Positions 1-10,466 of a stretch of DNA of 64,000 bases are shown here, piece after piece. The notes beneath the pieces were generated by a model, which saw only the letters and a list, made by a program, of their open reading frames with translations, was not told the origin of the DNA and ran no database searches. Every line of letters begins with the position of its first letter. The first letter of the stretch is position 1. A program made the translations under genes and the position numbers. The DNA comes from Liopterus haemorrhoidalis (taxonomy: Eukaryota > Arthropoda > Insecta > Coleoptera > Dytiscidae), in assembly GCA_963971575.1 (NCBI GenBank), contig OZ020618.1, positions 31,114,540-31,178,539 of the forward strand, given 5' to 3'.

Positions 1-254
1 AAGATGTTTCAATTATTTAGGCCGAAAATTATTGAATGTACTGCTGTTAGAGATCCGATAAATTAAAAACTTTAAATTATACAAGAAAGAAATGTATAAA
101 TTTGTGTTTCAAAATAAAAATATGTTAAGACTTATTACTGAAAACTAACTGAAATTTGAACAAATAAATAAATAATTAAATACTCCTTGATCAGTTCATA
201 AAAATTAAAATAAAAACGGTTAATTAATAATAACATTATTTATGTACGTGGACG

Positions 255-299
<45 letters not shown>

Positions 300-460
300 C
301 ATGTACGTCATTACTATAAAGCTGTGTATGTATGTCTCTCGCATACACTCACACTGACTTTCACACACAACCACTAGAGGAAACATAATTTTTTGTTGTT
401 AAATTAGCATCCAAACTATTAAATCTATTTTAAATATTTTAATCTATTAATTAAAAAAAA
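1..460. other. AT-rich non-coding DNA with an (AT)n microsatellite
   Basis: No coding sequence is recognisable. A run of alternating AT occupies about 261-294. The rest is low-complexity AT-rich DNA leading into the tandem array. Confidence 0.6.
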
Positions 461-1243
461 TATATATCCATCGATTATAATTATAAAAATAAAAATAGTT
501 GATATAATACAAGCTTGTATTATTGACAGGCTTAGCATATTAGCTAACTATTTGCATAACAACACTTATATTAATAGTAAAACAAAATGATTGTAAAAAT
601 AATATGTATACTTTGTGGTAAATAAGTTGATTGATTGATTGATTGATTCTATGTGTCCTGAATACGAAACCAGAGGGGCGGAGAATATGACTTAAAACAA
701 CCAATGGAAGCCATAGGCGCAAAAAAAAATCCATCGATTATAATTATAAAAATAAAAATAGTTGATATAATACAAGCTTGTATTATTGACAGGCTTAGCA
801 TATTAGCTAACTATTTGCATAACAACACTTATATTAATAGTAAAACAAAATGATTGTAAAAATAATATGTATACTTTGTGGTAAATAAGTTGATTGATTG
901 ATTGATTGATTCTATGTGTCCTGAATACGAAACCAGAGGGGCGGAGAATATGACTTAAAACAACCAATGGAAGCCATAGGCGCAAAAAAAAAATCCATCG
1001 ATTATAATTATAAAAATAAAAATAGGTGATATAATACAAGCTTGTATTATTGACAGGCATTAGCATATTAGCTAACCATTTGCATAGCTACAGTTATATT
1101 AAAAATAAAACAAAATGATTGTAAAAATAATATGTATACTTTGTAGTAAATAAATTGATTGATTGATTCTATGTGTCATGTATACGAAACCAGAGGGGCG
1201 GAGCATATGACTAAAAACAACCAATGGAAGCCATAGGCGCAAT
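461..1243. repeat. Tandem array of three ~264-bp units
   Basis: Three head-to-tail units begin with ATCCATCGATTATAATTATA at about 466, 729 and 993. Units 1 and 2 are nearly identical; unit 3 is more diverged. Each contains a short GATT microsatellite and ends in a segment with GAGGGGCGGAG and CCATAGGCGCAA. The end of the unit and the DNA after it (to about 1430) recur inverted at about 14998-15265, so the array grew from part of a dispersed repeat. Open reading frames inside it are repeat translations, not genes. Confidence 0.85.
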
Positions 1244-1560
1244 TTTGAAAATCTTAATGAACTTTGCTATATAAAAAAATACTGCACATATTTAGAAACC
1301 TTAATAATGGTATTAGGTATTCGAATTAAAATTAACAAAAAAATATTTTAACTGCCGTGATTACCTACTACAAAGCAAATTATATACCTGTGAAACCTTG
1401 CAATGTGTGAAAATTCACACTTCACTCAATTTTTTTATAAAACTGTATAATTGTAGATAAAATATTGTATTTGACTCGCATATAATGGAGAATATGTTAC
1501 TGGGATGATTACATTCCTCGCCTACGGCTCGGGTGGTAAACTTCATCATCGTGAACTATA
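1244..1560. repeat. Ends of two dispersed repeat families
   Basis: Positions 1244-1430 match, in reverse orientation, 14998-15190, including the GTGTGAAAATTCACAC core. Positions about 1435-1560 (CTCGCATATAATGGAG, CCTACGGCTCGGG) match, in reverse, the sequence flanking the hAT element at 23680-23727 and 24591-24650. They are probably transposon ends, but the superfamily is not identifiable here. Confidence 0.55.
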
Positions 1561-3040
1561 TCCCCAGTTATATGCTTGTTAAATAAAATTAGCATATTAT
1601 ATGTAGATAATGTTAAAAAATTGTATATTTTATTGGGAATGGGAGAATACATTTTGAGATTTTAAAGGATTAAGTACCATACATTTGAAATATTGTCCAA
1701 ATAATATGATTTTTCAGTACTGAAGAAATAAATGTCATTGTAAAGATAAAAATATATGTCACGTTGTATGTCATTTCAAATATTCTTCGCTTCATTCGTA
1801 GCTTTCCACCGAACTGTAGTAACTAAAGGTAATGAAAATACAGAAAAACGAAAAAACCAAATGTTAGAATGAGTAAATCTATGAATGTTAGTAATAAGGG
1901 CCAAAGTAGAATATGAATAAAGTGAAAGAACGTGTGTTTTCGAGTGGAAATATAGAAAAGTTCTTGTAAAAATATGCATGGATTTGTGTGGGGCGAGAGA
2001 AATGTCAGATTAGGATTGAATGTCAAACAAAACCTCACAGATGTGCCGCGGAATAAGAGATTTCTCCAGACTCGAGTTTATACATAGTCTCATCTTATAT
2101 TCTTCTGCTCTTGGCAGAACATTTACGATTTACTCGCTTTTGTCCCCAGACTCATGTCACATCTGCGAGATATTTTATAAGAATTATCTTTTTTATTAAT
2201 ACAATTTTTCTACAGGAAAAAAAGCCTTAGTTAAAAAGCTTTCTCCTATAAATAATAAAGCGTTCCAAATGTATGACAACTAATAATGAGTACACTTTCA
2301 AAATCAATTAATTCTCTTCTTCACTTTTAGTGAAATGTCCTAATTTATTTCAATATACTTGTGATTCAATTCGCTAAAACAATTACTTTATAAATGAAAT
2401 GCTGCTGAAATCGTATTTATTATGATAAAACATTAATTAAAAATTTGATTTCGTTTTTAGATACTATGCTTGCTACTATACCACTGATGGAAAATTTGAC
2501 AAAAATAATATATTAATATGATGCACAACCCTAGCGAACTGTAATTTGACAACACATTTTATTTATGTTTAATCTTTGTAATCAGTCACGTTTGAATGAA
2601 TGAAGTGAACTCCGAGAAATTAAAATTTTCAGCATATTGTTATCTTTTCTATATTGTCATTTTTTAATTTTAATTCAGAATTTATTTGATTATATCGTTT
2701 GTTATAAATAAATGGCTTTTGTTTTTGTATCAGAAAATTAATTTATTGATGTTTGACATAAATTGACGTTTTATTTGATCATAAATTTCTACTGCCTTTA
2801 GTAATTCGGATCTAATTGTGAATGTGTTTTTAGCGGAGCTAGAAATGACTAAATCTGCAATTCATGTGTTACTAATATGTCATACATATTAGTTTTTGGT
2901 TATCTTTAATTTTCCTTTTTCTAACTTTATGGGAAATAATAAGACATAATTATATATTATTTCAAAATTTTGTAAAAAAGGTCGTATTAATTAAAATGTT
3001 TTAATTGTTTTTGTCAATCCGGTAACAGACGAGGGCGAAA
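1561..3040. other. AT-rich DNA without recognisable features
   Basis: About 1.5 kb in which I see no conserved coding sequence, RNA gene or obvious transposon terminus. Short open frames on the minus strand near 1776-2038 are low-complexity and resemble nothing I recognise. Confidence 0.5.
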
Positions 3041-3044
3041 ATAT

Positions 3045-4300
3045 TTATAAGTATACGCCACCCCACACCCCTTCACGTAGCGTGTAGCACCATCCCGTGA
3101 TGTAAAAATCCGGGAAACGGACTTGTCGACCTGATCGAGTAAAGCGGCCATCGTCGGAGACTTGGGGTGCTGTGGTTCTAGGTAATGCAGGCATTCGTTC
3201 AGATTTGTTGCCTGTGGTTTGTTTTTCTGGGTTCTTCATCGCACTGAGCATCGCGCTGGTGCAGAAGGGAATGGCGTGATGCTGGAACATTAGAAAGTAT
3301 GTGTGCTCTGGATTTACTCGATTGATGGAAACTCTAGTTCGTTTCCCACACAGACGAAGAGTTTTCTCGTCTCGATCGAGGATTTCATGAGGGCTGGAGT
3401 ATGGAGGCTGTAGAGCTCCATACACGGAATCGTCCCTAAGGAAAGCATGGCAGGAAGAAGCTTAATCTTTTAAAATAAACGTTTCGGGTTTTGCATGCCG
3501 TGATGCTGGAACAGGACTAAGTTTGATGGTGTGCATACGCAGTCGATCGAGAGTGATGTGTTGAAGCAGGATTACCACGGGCCGTCGAGTAAAGTGATCA
3601 ACAGCTATCAGGAGATAACGGAAACCGGCTGACGGCGTAGTGAAATAGTAGCGCTGAGATGTGACGTGTTACTTTGAAACGCTGACATGGTAAGCATGTC
3701 CGAGCCCATTCGCGACAATCGCGTTTCATTGAAGTCCAAACATGGCGATTGACAACTAGCTTGACAGTAGCCCGTGTTCCTAAGGTTATGCAATGATTCG
3801 AATTAGCGTTGGCGAAACGGTGATGTTACGAAAGGACGGGACCGTTCCGTTGACGTATCTCAGTAGAGGACTGTTGTTGACCCCGGGTCAGGAACACGGT
3901 CGAGATTGAGCGAAAACCTGAAGTTCTTCGTCACGTATCTGTGAATCTGACAAGTCCTGAAGATCGAGAGGTCGAGTGATGACTTAGATGCGCGAGAGAC
4001 AGTTGTACACAATGTAATCTGCGCCGCTTACATCTTCGATGCCAGTTGTAAATTGCGAGATAAATGACAGATAGTTCAGCAGGCCGGGTGCAAGTTTATC
4101 TCGACGTTGATTAAAAGTAAACGTTATCGGCTTGTGGTACGTTTAAATTCTACAATGTTGGGCTGCAAGGATTTGCCTGAAGTATTTGACTGCTTCGTAC
4201 ACCGCGATGATATGGCGGCCAATTTGCCTGACTGGATAACAATTTCTTAGAGCAAAATGCCAGTGGTTACGAAGTTTCATTCACTCGCTGCTGAAGGCAG
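3045..4300 (-). pseudogene. Decayed Ty3/Gypsy pol (RNase H, integrase, C-terminus)
   Basis: Read on the minus strand, about 4300-4020 gives a broken RNase H (FSKKL-like start, then a segment matching the KLPPRQLNHLSFISQF region). About 3600-3540 gives an integrase core piece, DHFTRRPVVILLQ. Positions 3425-3045 give the chromodomain-side tail, with LQPPYSSPHEILDRDEKTL and later a TRSGRQVRFPD motif. The order RNase H, integrase, C-terminal tail is that of Gypsy pol. Frameshifts and stops separate the pieces, and no LTRs are visible, so this is an old fragment. Confidence 0.8.
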
Positions 4301-4317
4301 GCTCCTACGGCTAGAGA

Positions 4318-4446
4318 TGGTAACAATTAATCAAATGATTGAATTAATCGATTATTTTGTTTCAGTTAATCGATTAATCAAATTATATTTTTGCTTTCGA
4401 TTAATAAATAATTAATCGTTTAATTTATTATTAATCGATAACCTTT
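4318..4446. repeat. AT-rich array of TTAATCGATTAATC-type motifs
   Basis: A ~130-bp patch made of variants of ATTAATCGATTAAT in both orientations, so it is locally palindromic. Low complexity; no function inferred. Confidence 0.6.
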
Positions 4447-4599
4447 ATTTTCTAGAAATTACTAAGTTATATTGTAGAAACACTGGTCGGTAGATGACAC
4501 TGCTCTCTTCTTTTCAATAAAGTCCTTACTTTACTAGGCCTTCAGAACACTCGCCCATCTGAAGAATTAAATTCAACTGCTACTCAGTTCAAAGTACGT

Positions 4600-4862
4600 C
4601 CAGTCAGTTCAAATGCTCACGAGCGAATCGCAATCTTTTAATTCGATAATTTGCGAGTAGCCTGGCAAGTTACAGTTTTTCTAGATACAAACCCTTGTTT
4701 TCTCAATCGTCTTTGAACAGTTCGTGATGAAATTGCCAAATTTCGATCTTCTTTGAAATGACGTGCGAGAAAATTTAAGAGCCAGTCACGATCGCGCAGA
4801 ACAATTAGGGTAAGAAATTCGTCGTTTTGAGCGCTTGTGGTTCGTGGATGATTTGAACCAGT
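4600..4862 (-). pseudogene. Tc1-like transposase N-terminal fragment
   Basis: On the minus strand 4860-4681 reads as an open segment containing VLRDRDWLLNFLARHF and, later, ISSRTVQRRLRKQGF. This is the second helix-turn-helix (HTH) of Tc1-like transposases, where the RTVQRRL block is diagnostic. The frame decays toward 4600. No catalytic DDE residues or terminal inverted repeats are found nearby, so only the DNA-binding part survives. Confidence 0.75.
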
Positions 4863-5249
4863 TTTTTTTTATGTAGATGCCAGTAATTAATAGAGTTTTT
4901 AGCTACATCCAAAACACCAGCTATATTCCAATACTGCGGCCATCTTCATATAATGGCGCAGCTCGTACAACATTTTCCTGCCATATTGTATTTCTATTGC
5001 ACAAAGAAGACTTGTAGAAATCTCTAAGATGGGTAACTAATGGCAAAATTTTATTTTTACAATTAATTTTGGTTAATATTTACGTACTTATATGCGATAT
5101 TATATAGTCTTCGTTCAAATTGGAATTATATATTGTTATAGCCTGTTTAACTAGCAACATAAAATATTTGTTTGTGTATACATTGTATACCTCACATTAC
5201 TTAAGTTTCACAATAAAACTGTTAATATTTTTTTATCACCCTTTAAAAT

Positions 5250-5760
5250 ATCCAAGTTCCAAATCTTAGATGGGATGAGCATGTTACTGGTCTGAGTTCA
5301 AGATTACTTCTCCCTTTTCCAGTCCCATATGACGTATGGTCTACTCGCTTGGGGCCACTCTCCTGCTGCTCGGAGAATATTTGCTTTACAGCGATGAGCT
5401 GTACGCGTAATAGCGGGGTTTTCTTATAGAGCAGATTGTAAATATACTTTTATGGAACTAAACATTATGACCTTGCCAGCCCTCTACATTTACTATTCCT
5501 TATTATTTGCTCATAAGAACATGTCAGAGCTCACAACTGTTGAAGAGATACATTCATATGACACGAGAAATAAAACTCGTATTTATCCTAAATTTGTACG
5601 TCTGAATGTATTTAAAAACAGTACAAATTACTATGCAGTCAAGTTTATGAACATGATTCCGGAAGAAACAAGAAATCGAAATAACAACATATTTAAATCA
5701 AAAATTAAAAAACTTGAAAAATCCGATGTAACCGATTGATGATTTTACCCAATTTAATAT
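5250..5760 (+). pseudogene. Jockey/CR1-like reverse transcriptase C-terminal tail
   Basis: The plus strand from about 5330 reads YGLLAWGHSPAARRIFALQ, then AVRVIAGFSYRADC, then an open segment 5452-5739 containing LPALYIYYSLLFAHKN and HSYDTRNKTR. These are the conserved blocks after the reverse-transcriptase palm in Jockey/CR1-type non-LTR elements. A stop interrupts the first block and there is no upstream RT, so this is a 5'-truncated copy. It is followed by an AT-rich tail at 5850-5890. Confidence 0.8.
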
Positions 5761-5892
5761 GTTGTAAGCGTGATATATGTAAATAAGTGACCATTTTTGA
5801 TTTTAAAATATGTTTTTTATATTGTATAACTCAAACTGTTTCTGATATACACATTGTATTATTATATTTTTATTTATATTATATTATATTAT

Positions 5893-6528
5893 ATATATCG
5901 GGGACGTCACCTGGAGAAAATGTTGAACGATTTGAATTTGTGCTTTTTGAACGACGACAGACCCACGCACTTTTGTGCAGCAACGGGTACGTTCAGTGCC
6001 ATAGATCTTAGCGTCGTTTCAGGAGCCATCGCTCCGTTGTTCAAATGGGATGTGCATCACGATCTGTGCGGTAGTGATCACTTTCTAATCCTCTTAAAGT
6101 CCCTGTTTAATACTCTTACCGAATCCCGCTGGCCACAGTGGGTTCTTCGGAAAACAGATTCGACCAAGTTTGCGGAATCATTCTCTCATGAGGATATTTC
6201 GAGCTTGACTGTAGACGAGGAGGTGAATCATTTCACGGACTTCATTACGAGCGCGGCGAAAAGCAGCATCCACCCAACCTCGTCGAGTTCCCGTTCCCTG
6301 GCGGAACGAGGAATGTGACTTGGTGCTACGTGAAAGGAGAAAGCTCTTCAATACATTCCGTCGTTGTCCAACAGAGGAAAACATAATAGCCTTTCAGCGA
6401 GCGAAAGATCGTGCACAGAAAATTGTGAAAGAAAGCAAACCCGAATCATGGCGCAAATATGTGCCCACCGTTACAGTTGCCACTGCAGTGGCCAAAGTTT
6501 GGGAGAAGGTTCGGAAAATCTCCAGTCG
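5893..6528 (+). pseudogene. I-clade endonuclease C-terminus and linker (copy A)
   Basis: Contains the end of the apurinic-like endonuclease, with the DRPTHFCAATGTFSAIDLS block and a GSDHFLI block corresponding to the SDH catalytic motif. The basic linker before the reverse transcriptase follows in another frame (6320-6530), with a REN-type helix around FQRAKDRAQKIVKESK. A frame change near 6318 breaks the protein. It matches the corresponding region of copy B at 61239-61860 closely. Confidence 0.8.
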
Positions 6529-6768
6529 AAATCAGGTACCCGAAGCTGAACCCGAACCCGAACTGAAAACCTGAAAAAACCTATATTTTTCGTGAACCTG
6601 AACCTGAGCCGAACCATTAAATTTCAAGGTCAGTGAACCAAAACCTGAACCCGAACCTTTTATGATTAACCGGTAACCATGTATTTTCAACAGGTTCAGG
6701 AAATTATTGTTTACTTATTATGGTAATTATTGTATACTTTAAATTTTAAAATTATTATTTCATATTAA

Positions 6769-7096
6769 GCTATTCACTTTTGTGAACAAACTAAGAGGAA
6801 ATTTTGTTTTCTTCAGTTTGCATCTTTGAAACTGTATGTCATGTTGGCATTACAGAAAAATAATTTGAAGTCAGATTATAAATATGTCATTTAAAAAAAT
6901 ATAATTTATCATATTCGATTTTGAATAGTGACATATTAAATAGTTTGTAAATATAATACTAACCTAAAATAATACAAACATAACCCAAAACTGTAAAGCC
7001 TTTTTTACAATACAACCAAGTTTCTAAAAGTCAGTTATACACTATAAAAATCACCAAAATAACCATATCTAGTTTGTCCTTACAAAAGTGAACAGC
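6769..7096. mobile_element. MITE family M1, copy 1
   Basis: Begins GCTATTCACTTTTG and ends CAAAAGTGAACAGC, so it has terminal inverted repeats. The interior includes AACTGTATGTCATGTTGG. Related copies lie at 7105-7355 and four times inside the large palindrome, with extra partial copies at about 42525 and 48466. Flanking TA dinucleotides suggest a Tc1/mariner-like target, which is inference. No coding capacity. Confidence 0.75.
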
Positions 7097-7104
7097 TTAT
7101 ATAA

Positions 7105-7355
7105 GCTGTTCACTTTTGTAAGAACAAACTAAGAGGAAATATTGTTTTCAATAGTTTGCACCTTTGAAACTGAATGTCATGTTGGTATTAAAAAATTATA
7201 AAAAATTTCACTTTCTTAATAATTATCAGAACCAATAAATCTAAAGTCGATTTTACAGCGTAAGGAATATTTTTAATTGACATTTAAAGTCCGTATTACA
7301 CTATAAAAGTTACCAAAATAACTAGATCTGTTTTGTCCTTACAAAAGTGAACAGC
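7105..7355. mobile_element. MITE family M1, copy 2
   Basis: Begins GCTGTTCACTTTTGTAAG and ends TTACAAAAGTGAACAGC, a terminal inverted repeat of about 18 bp with further weaker matching. Separated from copy 1 by only about 8 bp (TTATATAA), so the two are tandem. Near the right end it contains CCAAAATAACTAGATCTG, shared with the copies in the palindrome. Confidence 0.8.
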
Positions 7356-7798
7356 TTATAGTATATTTTATTTTGAAATACATTTGAATACAAAATCTGG
7401 AGACTTTAGTGATTGTTGTGTTGTAAACGGACTTTAGAAAGAATGTCAACTTGTAAAAATTGATTTTTATTTTTTTAGGTTATACTCATTCAAAAATTAC
7501 AAATGAAAGATTGTCATTAATGTCAATTAATTGTCAAATATTTTCAAAGGTGTCATCTCAGAATTACCACCCTAAGATAATATAAATATGCAACATAAAA
7601 AATGAAGTTTCCCTCTTAGTTATGTATTACAAAGTGAAATAGACTATACTTATAATTTTATTTAAAATTTTCATTGTAACTGAACCCGAAACTGAAAAAA
7701 TATTCTGTTATTGAACCTGAACCTCAAAGCGAACCGAAATTACCACATTGAACTTGAATCCGAACCTGAACCTAAATAAATTCAGCTTCAGATCCCTG

Positions 7799-9430
7799 GT
7801 CGAAATACAGCTACAGACCTTGCTGGATTATCAGTAAATGGTGACGAAGTTACATCAGCGGTCGAAATTGCTAACACTTTGGCATCTAATTTTGCTTTCC
7901 ATTCTAGCTCTGAATATATACTTCTTAATTTCTCCTCTAGAAATTACAAGGTATACAACCTTCTTTTCTCTCGTGAAGAGCTAGATAGCGTGATGTCAAA
8001 GTGTAAGGATAGCTCTCCTGGTCCAGATGCAATACATTATCGTATGATCCACAATCTTTTGGAATCATCTAAGTCTAGGCTTTTGAATGTCTATAATAGG
8101 ATATGGACTGAGGGCAAGTGCTCGACCAAGTGGAAGGAATGCATGTAATGCCTATCCCCAAAATCGGGAAAGATAAACACTTGCCCTTTAGCTATATACC
8201 TATAGCAACAGCAGATCATCTGGTCAGATTAGAGACAGCTATCAGGAATGATTTCGTTGAAAAGAAACACGTGGTAGCTGTGTTTTTGATATTGAGAAAG
8301 CCTATGACAATGCATGCATATATTGTATTCTCCGTACTCTGCATTCCTGGGGTCTCCGGGGATGCTTGATGATCTTTATAAAAGACTTCATGTCGAACCA
8401 ACGCTTCAGGGTACGGATCGTAAATACCCTGTCACAAATGTTCGCACTGAACAATGGGGTCCTACAGGGCTCCGTTACACTATTTCTGATTGCCATTAAC
8501 GGTGCAGCTTCATGTATTCGATTACCTAGACAGAGTTCGATATTTGCCGACGACATTATTATCTTTATTGCCGTACGACACCCAAACACCGGCGCAATCA
8601 AACGTCAGGTTCAGCTGACTATCAGTCGTCTCGATACATGGGCAACCAAAAATGGCTTTAAATTCTCGATCAGCAATACTGTGTGTGTCTATTTTTGTAG
8701 GATGGAGCGCAGATACCATTTATCGATACTGCCAGATTTCTGAGTCTCGTTTTTGACAGTCGTCTAACTTGGAGGGCACATTTTTTGTCTGTCAAGAAAA
8801 AATGCCAAAAGTCGCTCAATTTGTTGTGGGTCCTCAGTCACAAGATATGAGGTACTGAACGCACTGTCATGTTACGTTAACATCGTTCTCTAGTGCGCTC
8901 TAAGCTGGACTATGGATGTCTAGCTTATGGGTCAGCTAAACACCACGATATACGAATTCTTGACCCTGTATATCACACTGGGGTTAGATTGGCCACAGGT
9001 GCATTTCGCACCAGCCCAATACCAAGCCTGCTGTGTGAAGCAAGCGAACCGTCACTGTGTGCACTCAGTGCCAAGCCAAATCATCCCGCGTATGATCCTA
9101 TTCTACAAAATAGGAATACAGAGACTTATGAGAGAAAACCAAGAGCCAATAGGCTTTTTGGTCTGAGGACTTTCGACATTTTGAGTGATATTGATTTTAA
9201 TATGCCCGAAATGACAAGTTTCGTTTTGTGTGCTGTTCCACTATGGACGCTGTCCGCTTGTGAATATCACATTAACTAGGTTTGATAAAGATACTACGTT
9301 GCCTATCGAATACCAACATGTGTTACAAAGGACACTGGTCCTTATGTTCGAGGATACTGTCATTTTTACTATCGGATTAAAATCCGGAACCAGGTTTCGT
9401 TGTCTTGAATCCACGCCAAAAGTTTAGTAC
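7799..9430 (+). pseudogene. I-clade reverse transcriptase (copy A, broken)
   Basis: After the hAT insertion the reading resumes. The block DSSPGPDAIHYRMIHNL (about 8010-8060) is the RT finger region. The catalytic motif FADDIII lies near 8545 in the 8366-8743 frame. The thumb and following region run to about 9280, including RSKLDYGCLAYGSAK. Frame changes near 8145, 8366, 8745 and 8890 show that it is inactive. The catalytic FADD is intact here, whereas copy B has FVDD. Confidence 0.82.
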
Positions 9431-9439
9431 AGTCTTCAC

Positions 9440-10158
9440 TTCATAACGAGTGTGTTCACTCCTGAGCTGTCCGCTGTTTTCAAGGCCGTCTGTTTTGTTT
9501 CGTTAGGGCAAAGTCGGTCAAGTGTTATCTTGACGGACTCGCTAAGCGCATTGAACAGTATCCAAGACCCAGATCCAGTGCATCCTTTTGTACTAAAGAT
9601 CCGGTTGCTACCCTACAATCTGAATGCTCAGAATGTGAGGGTAGAGCTATTTTGGATACTGGGACATGGTGGTATTAAAGGCAACGAAGCGGCTGATGAA
9701 GCTGCAAAAGCCGCCTCCCACAGATCTATAATTGATGTGTGTTTCGTATTTCCAGATGACGCAAAGAGTCATCTGAAACATCTGGTTTTAGCTATGTGGC
9801 AGAATGAGTGGAGCAGCATACAGAACGTTTAGCTGAAACAGATTAAAGGAGACTTTAAACCATGGGGTTCTTCCTGCAGGATTAACCGCAGGGAGTAAAC
9901 CACCATCACACGCATCCGTATAGGCCCCTATTGGTGGACCCATGGACACCTCGTTCGAGGCGAAGAGCCCCTTTATGTGAAACGTGTAACACAGATTTGT
10001 CTGTGTTACACAATTTAACTGAATGTGTACAGTTCGAGGTCGTCAGAGAGAGGTTAGGCCTGTGCTATAACCTGTCAGTTGCTTTAGGTGACGGCAGAGT
10101 ACTCATGGACAGGCTGATACTCTTTCTGAGAGAATCGAACTTACTGTTTTATTTGTGA
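9440..10158 (+). pseudogene. I-clade RNase H and cysteine-rich C-terminus (copy A)
   Basis: The frame 9452-9832 carries RNase H motifs: a TDSLSALNSIQ block with the catalytic Asp, and a WILGHGGIKGNEAADEAAK block matching the usual W-P-x-H-x-G-I-x-G-N-E-x-A-D. The usual His-Val is changed to His-Gly here. The region 9931-10158 continues with CETCNTDLSVLHNLTECVQF, a Cys/His tail typical of I and LOA elements. A stop separates the two pieces. Confidence 0.82.
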
Positions 10159-10466
10159 AGTTTTGCACCTTATTATAATGTGTTTTATTATTTGATGATG
10201 CTGTAAATTTCGATGGTAATTGTCCCCTTTACAGCCTCTTACCATCACCCTGAGTCTGTTCAATTTTTCGAGCAAACCTTTTATTCTATTTATTGGTGTT
10301 TGTCTGTGCAAGATTTCTTTTATTGAGTATGCGTAATTTTATTGATTTTATTTATTTATTTATTGTTTAATTTATTGGTTTTAATATGTAGTGTAGTTGT
10401 TTAGATGGACTGCGTTAGGCGCAAATAGCCTTTGTTGCTGTGCGCCAAAAATTTTAACTAACTAAC
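10159..10466 (+). other. 3' UTR and (TAAC)n tail of I-clade copy A
   Basis: Non-coding 3' UTR containing GGACTGCGTTAGGCGCAAATA and CTGTGCGCCAAAAATTTTAAC, ending in TAACTAACTAAC. The same terminal block is found inverted at 58433-58500, and short stubs occur near 26555-26615 and 33262-33345. Confidence 0.8.

Larger units (their letters stand above)
6525..7806. mobile_element. Non-autonomous hAT element with 8-bp target duplication
   Basis: The element occupies 6533-7798 and is flanked by GTCGAAAT at 6525-6532 and 7799-7806. Copy B of the I element has the uninterrupted sequence around 61235, so the empty site is visible in the same window. It begins CAGGTACCC and ends GATCCCTG, giving CAGG-type inverted termini. 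Subterminal arrays of GAACCTGAACC variants lie at 6545-6660 and 7680-7780. An 8-bp duplication and short CAGG termini are typical of hAT. No transposase is present. Two MITE copies sit inside. Confidence 0.88.
5893..10466 (+). mobile_element. 5'-truncated I-clade non-LTR retrotransposon (copy A)
   Basis: This copy is homologous to the minus-strand element at 58433-63700. It begins abruptly inside the endonuclease at the GGGACGTCACCTGGAGA segment and runs through reverse transcriptase, RNase H and the cysteine-rich tail. It ends in a 3' untranslated region (3' UTR) that finishes AATTTTAACTAACTAAC. 5' truncation is normal for target-primed reverse transcription. RNase H plus a short tetranucleotide tail point to the I superclade rather than R1 or Jockey. 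It is split by a hAT element at 6533-7798 and has many stops and frameshifts. No target-site duplication is evident. Confidence 0.85.

Noticed and set aside
540..1066. 64- and 87-residue minus-strand ORFs with identical C-termini
   Set aside because: They are translations of successive units of the 264-bp tandem repeat, without motifs or start context.
461..1243. CRISPR-like or regulated array
   Set aside because: Units are contiguous with no spacers; an ordinary tandem repeat in a eukaryotic genome.
5893..10466. R1 or Jockey classification of the long non-LTR element
   Set aside because: RNase H plus Cys/His tail and a short tetranucleotide terminus favour the I superclade; R1 and Jockey elements usually lack RNase H. 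Exact clade not settled.
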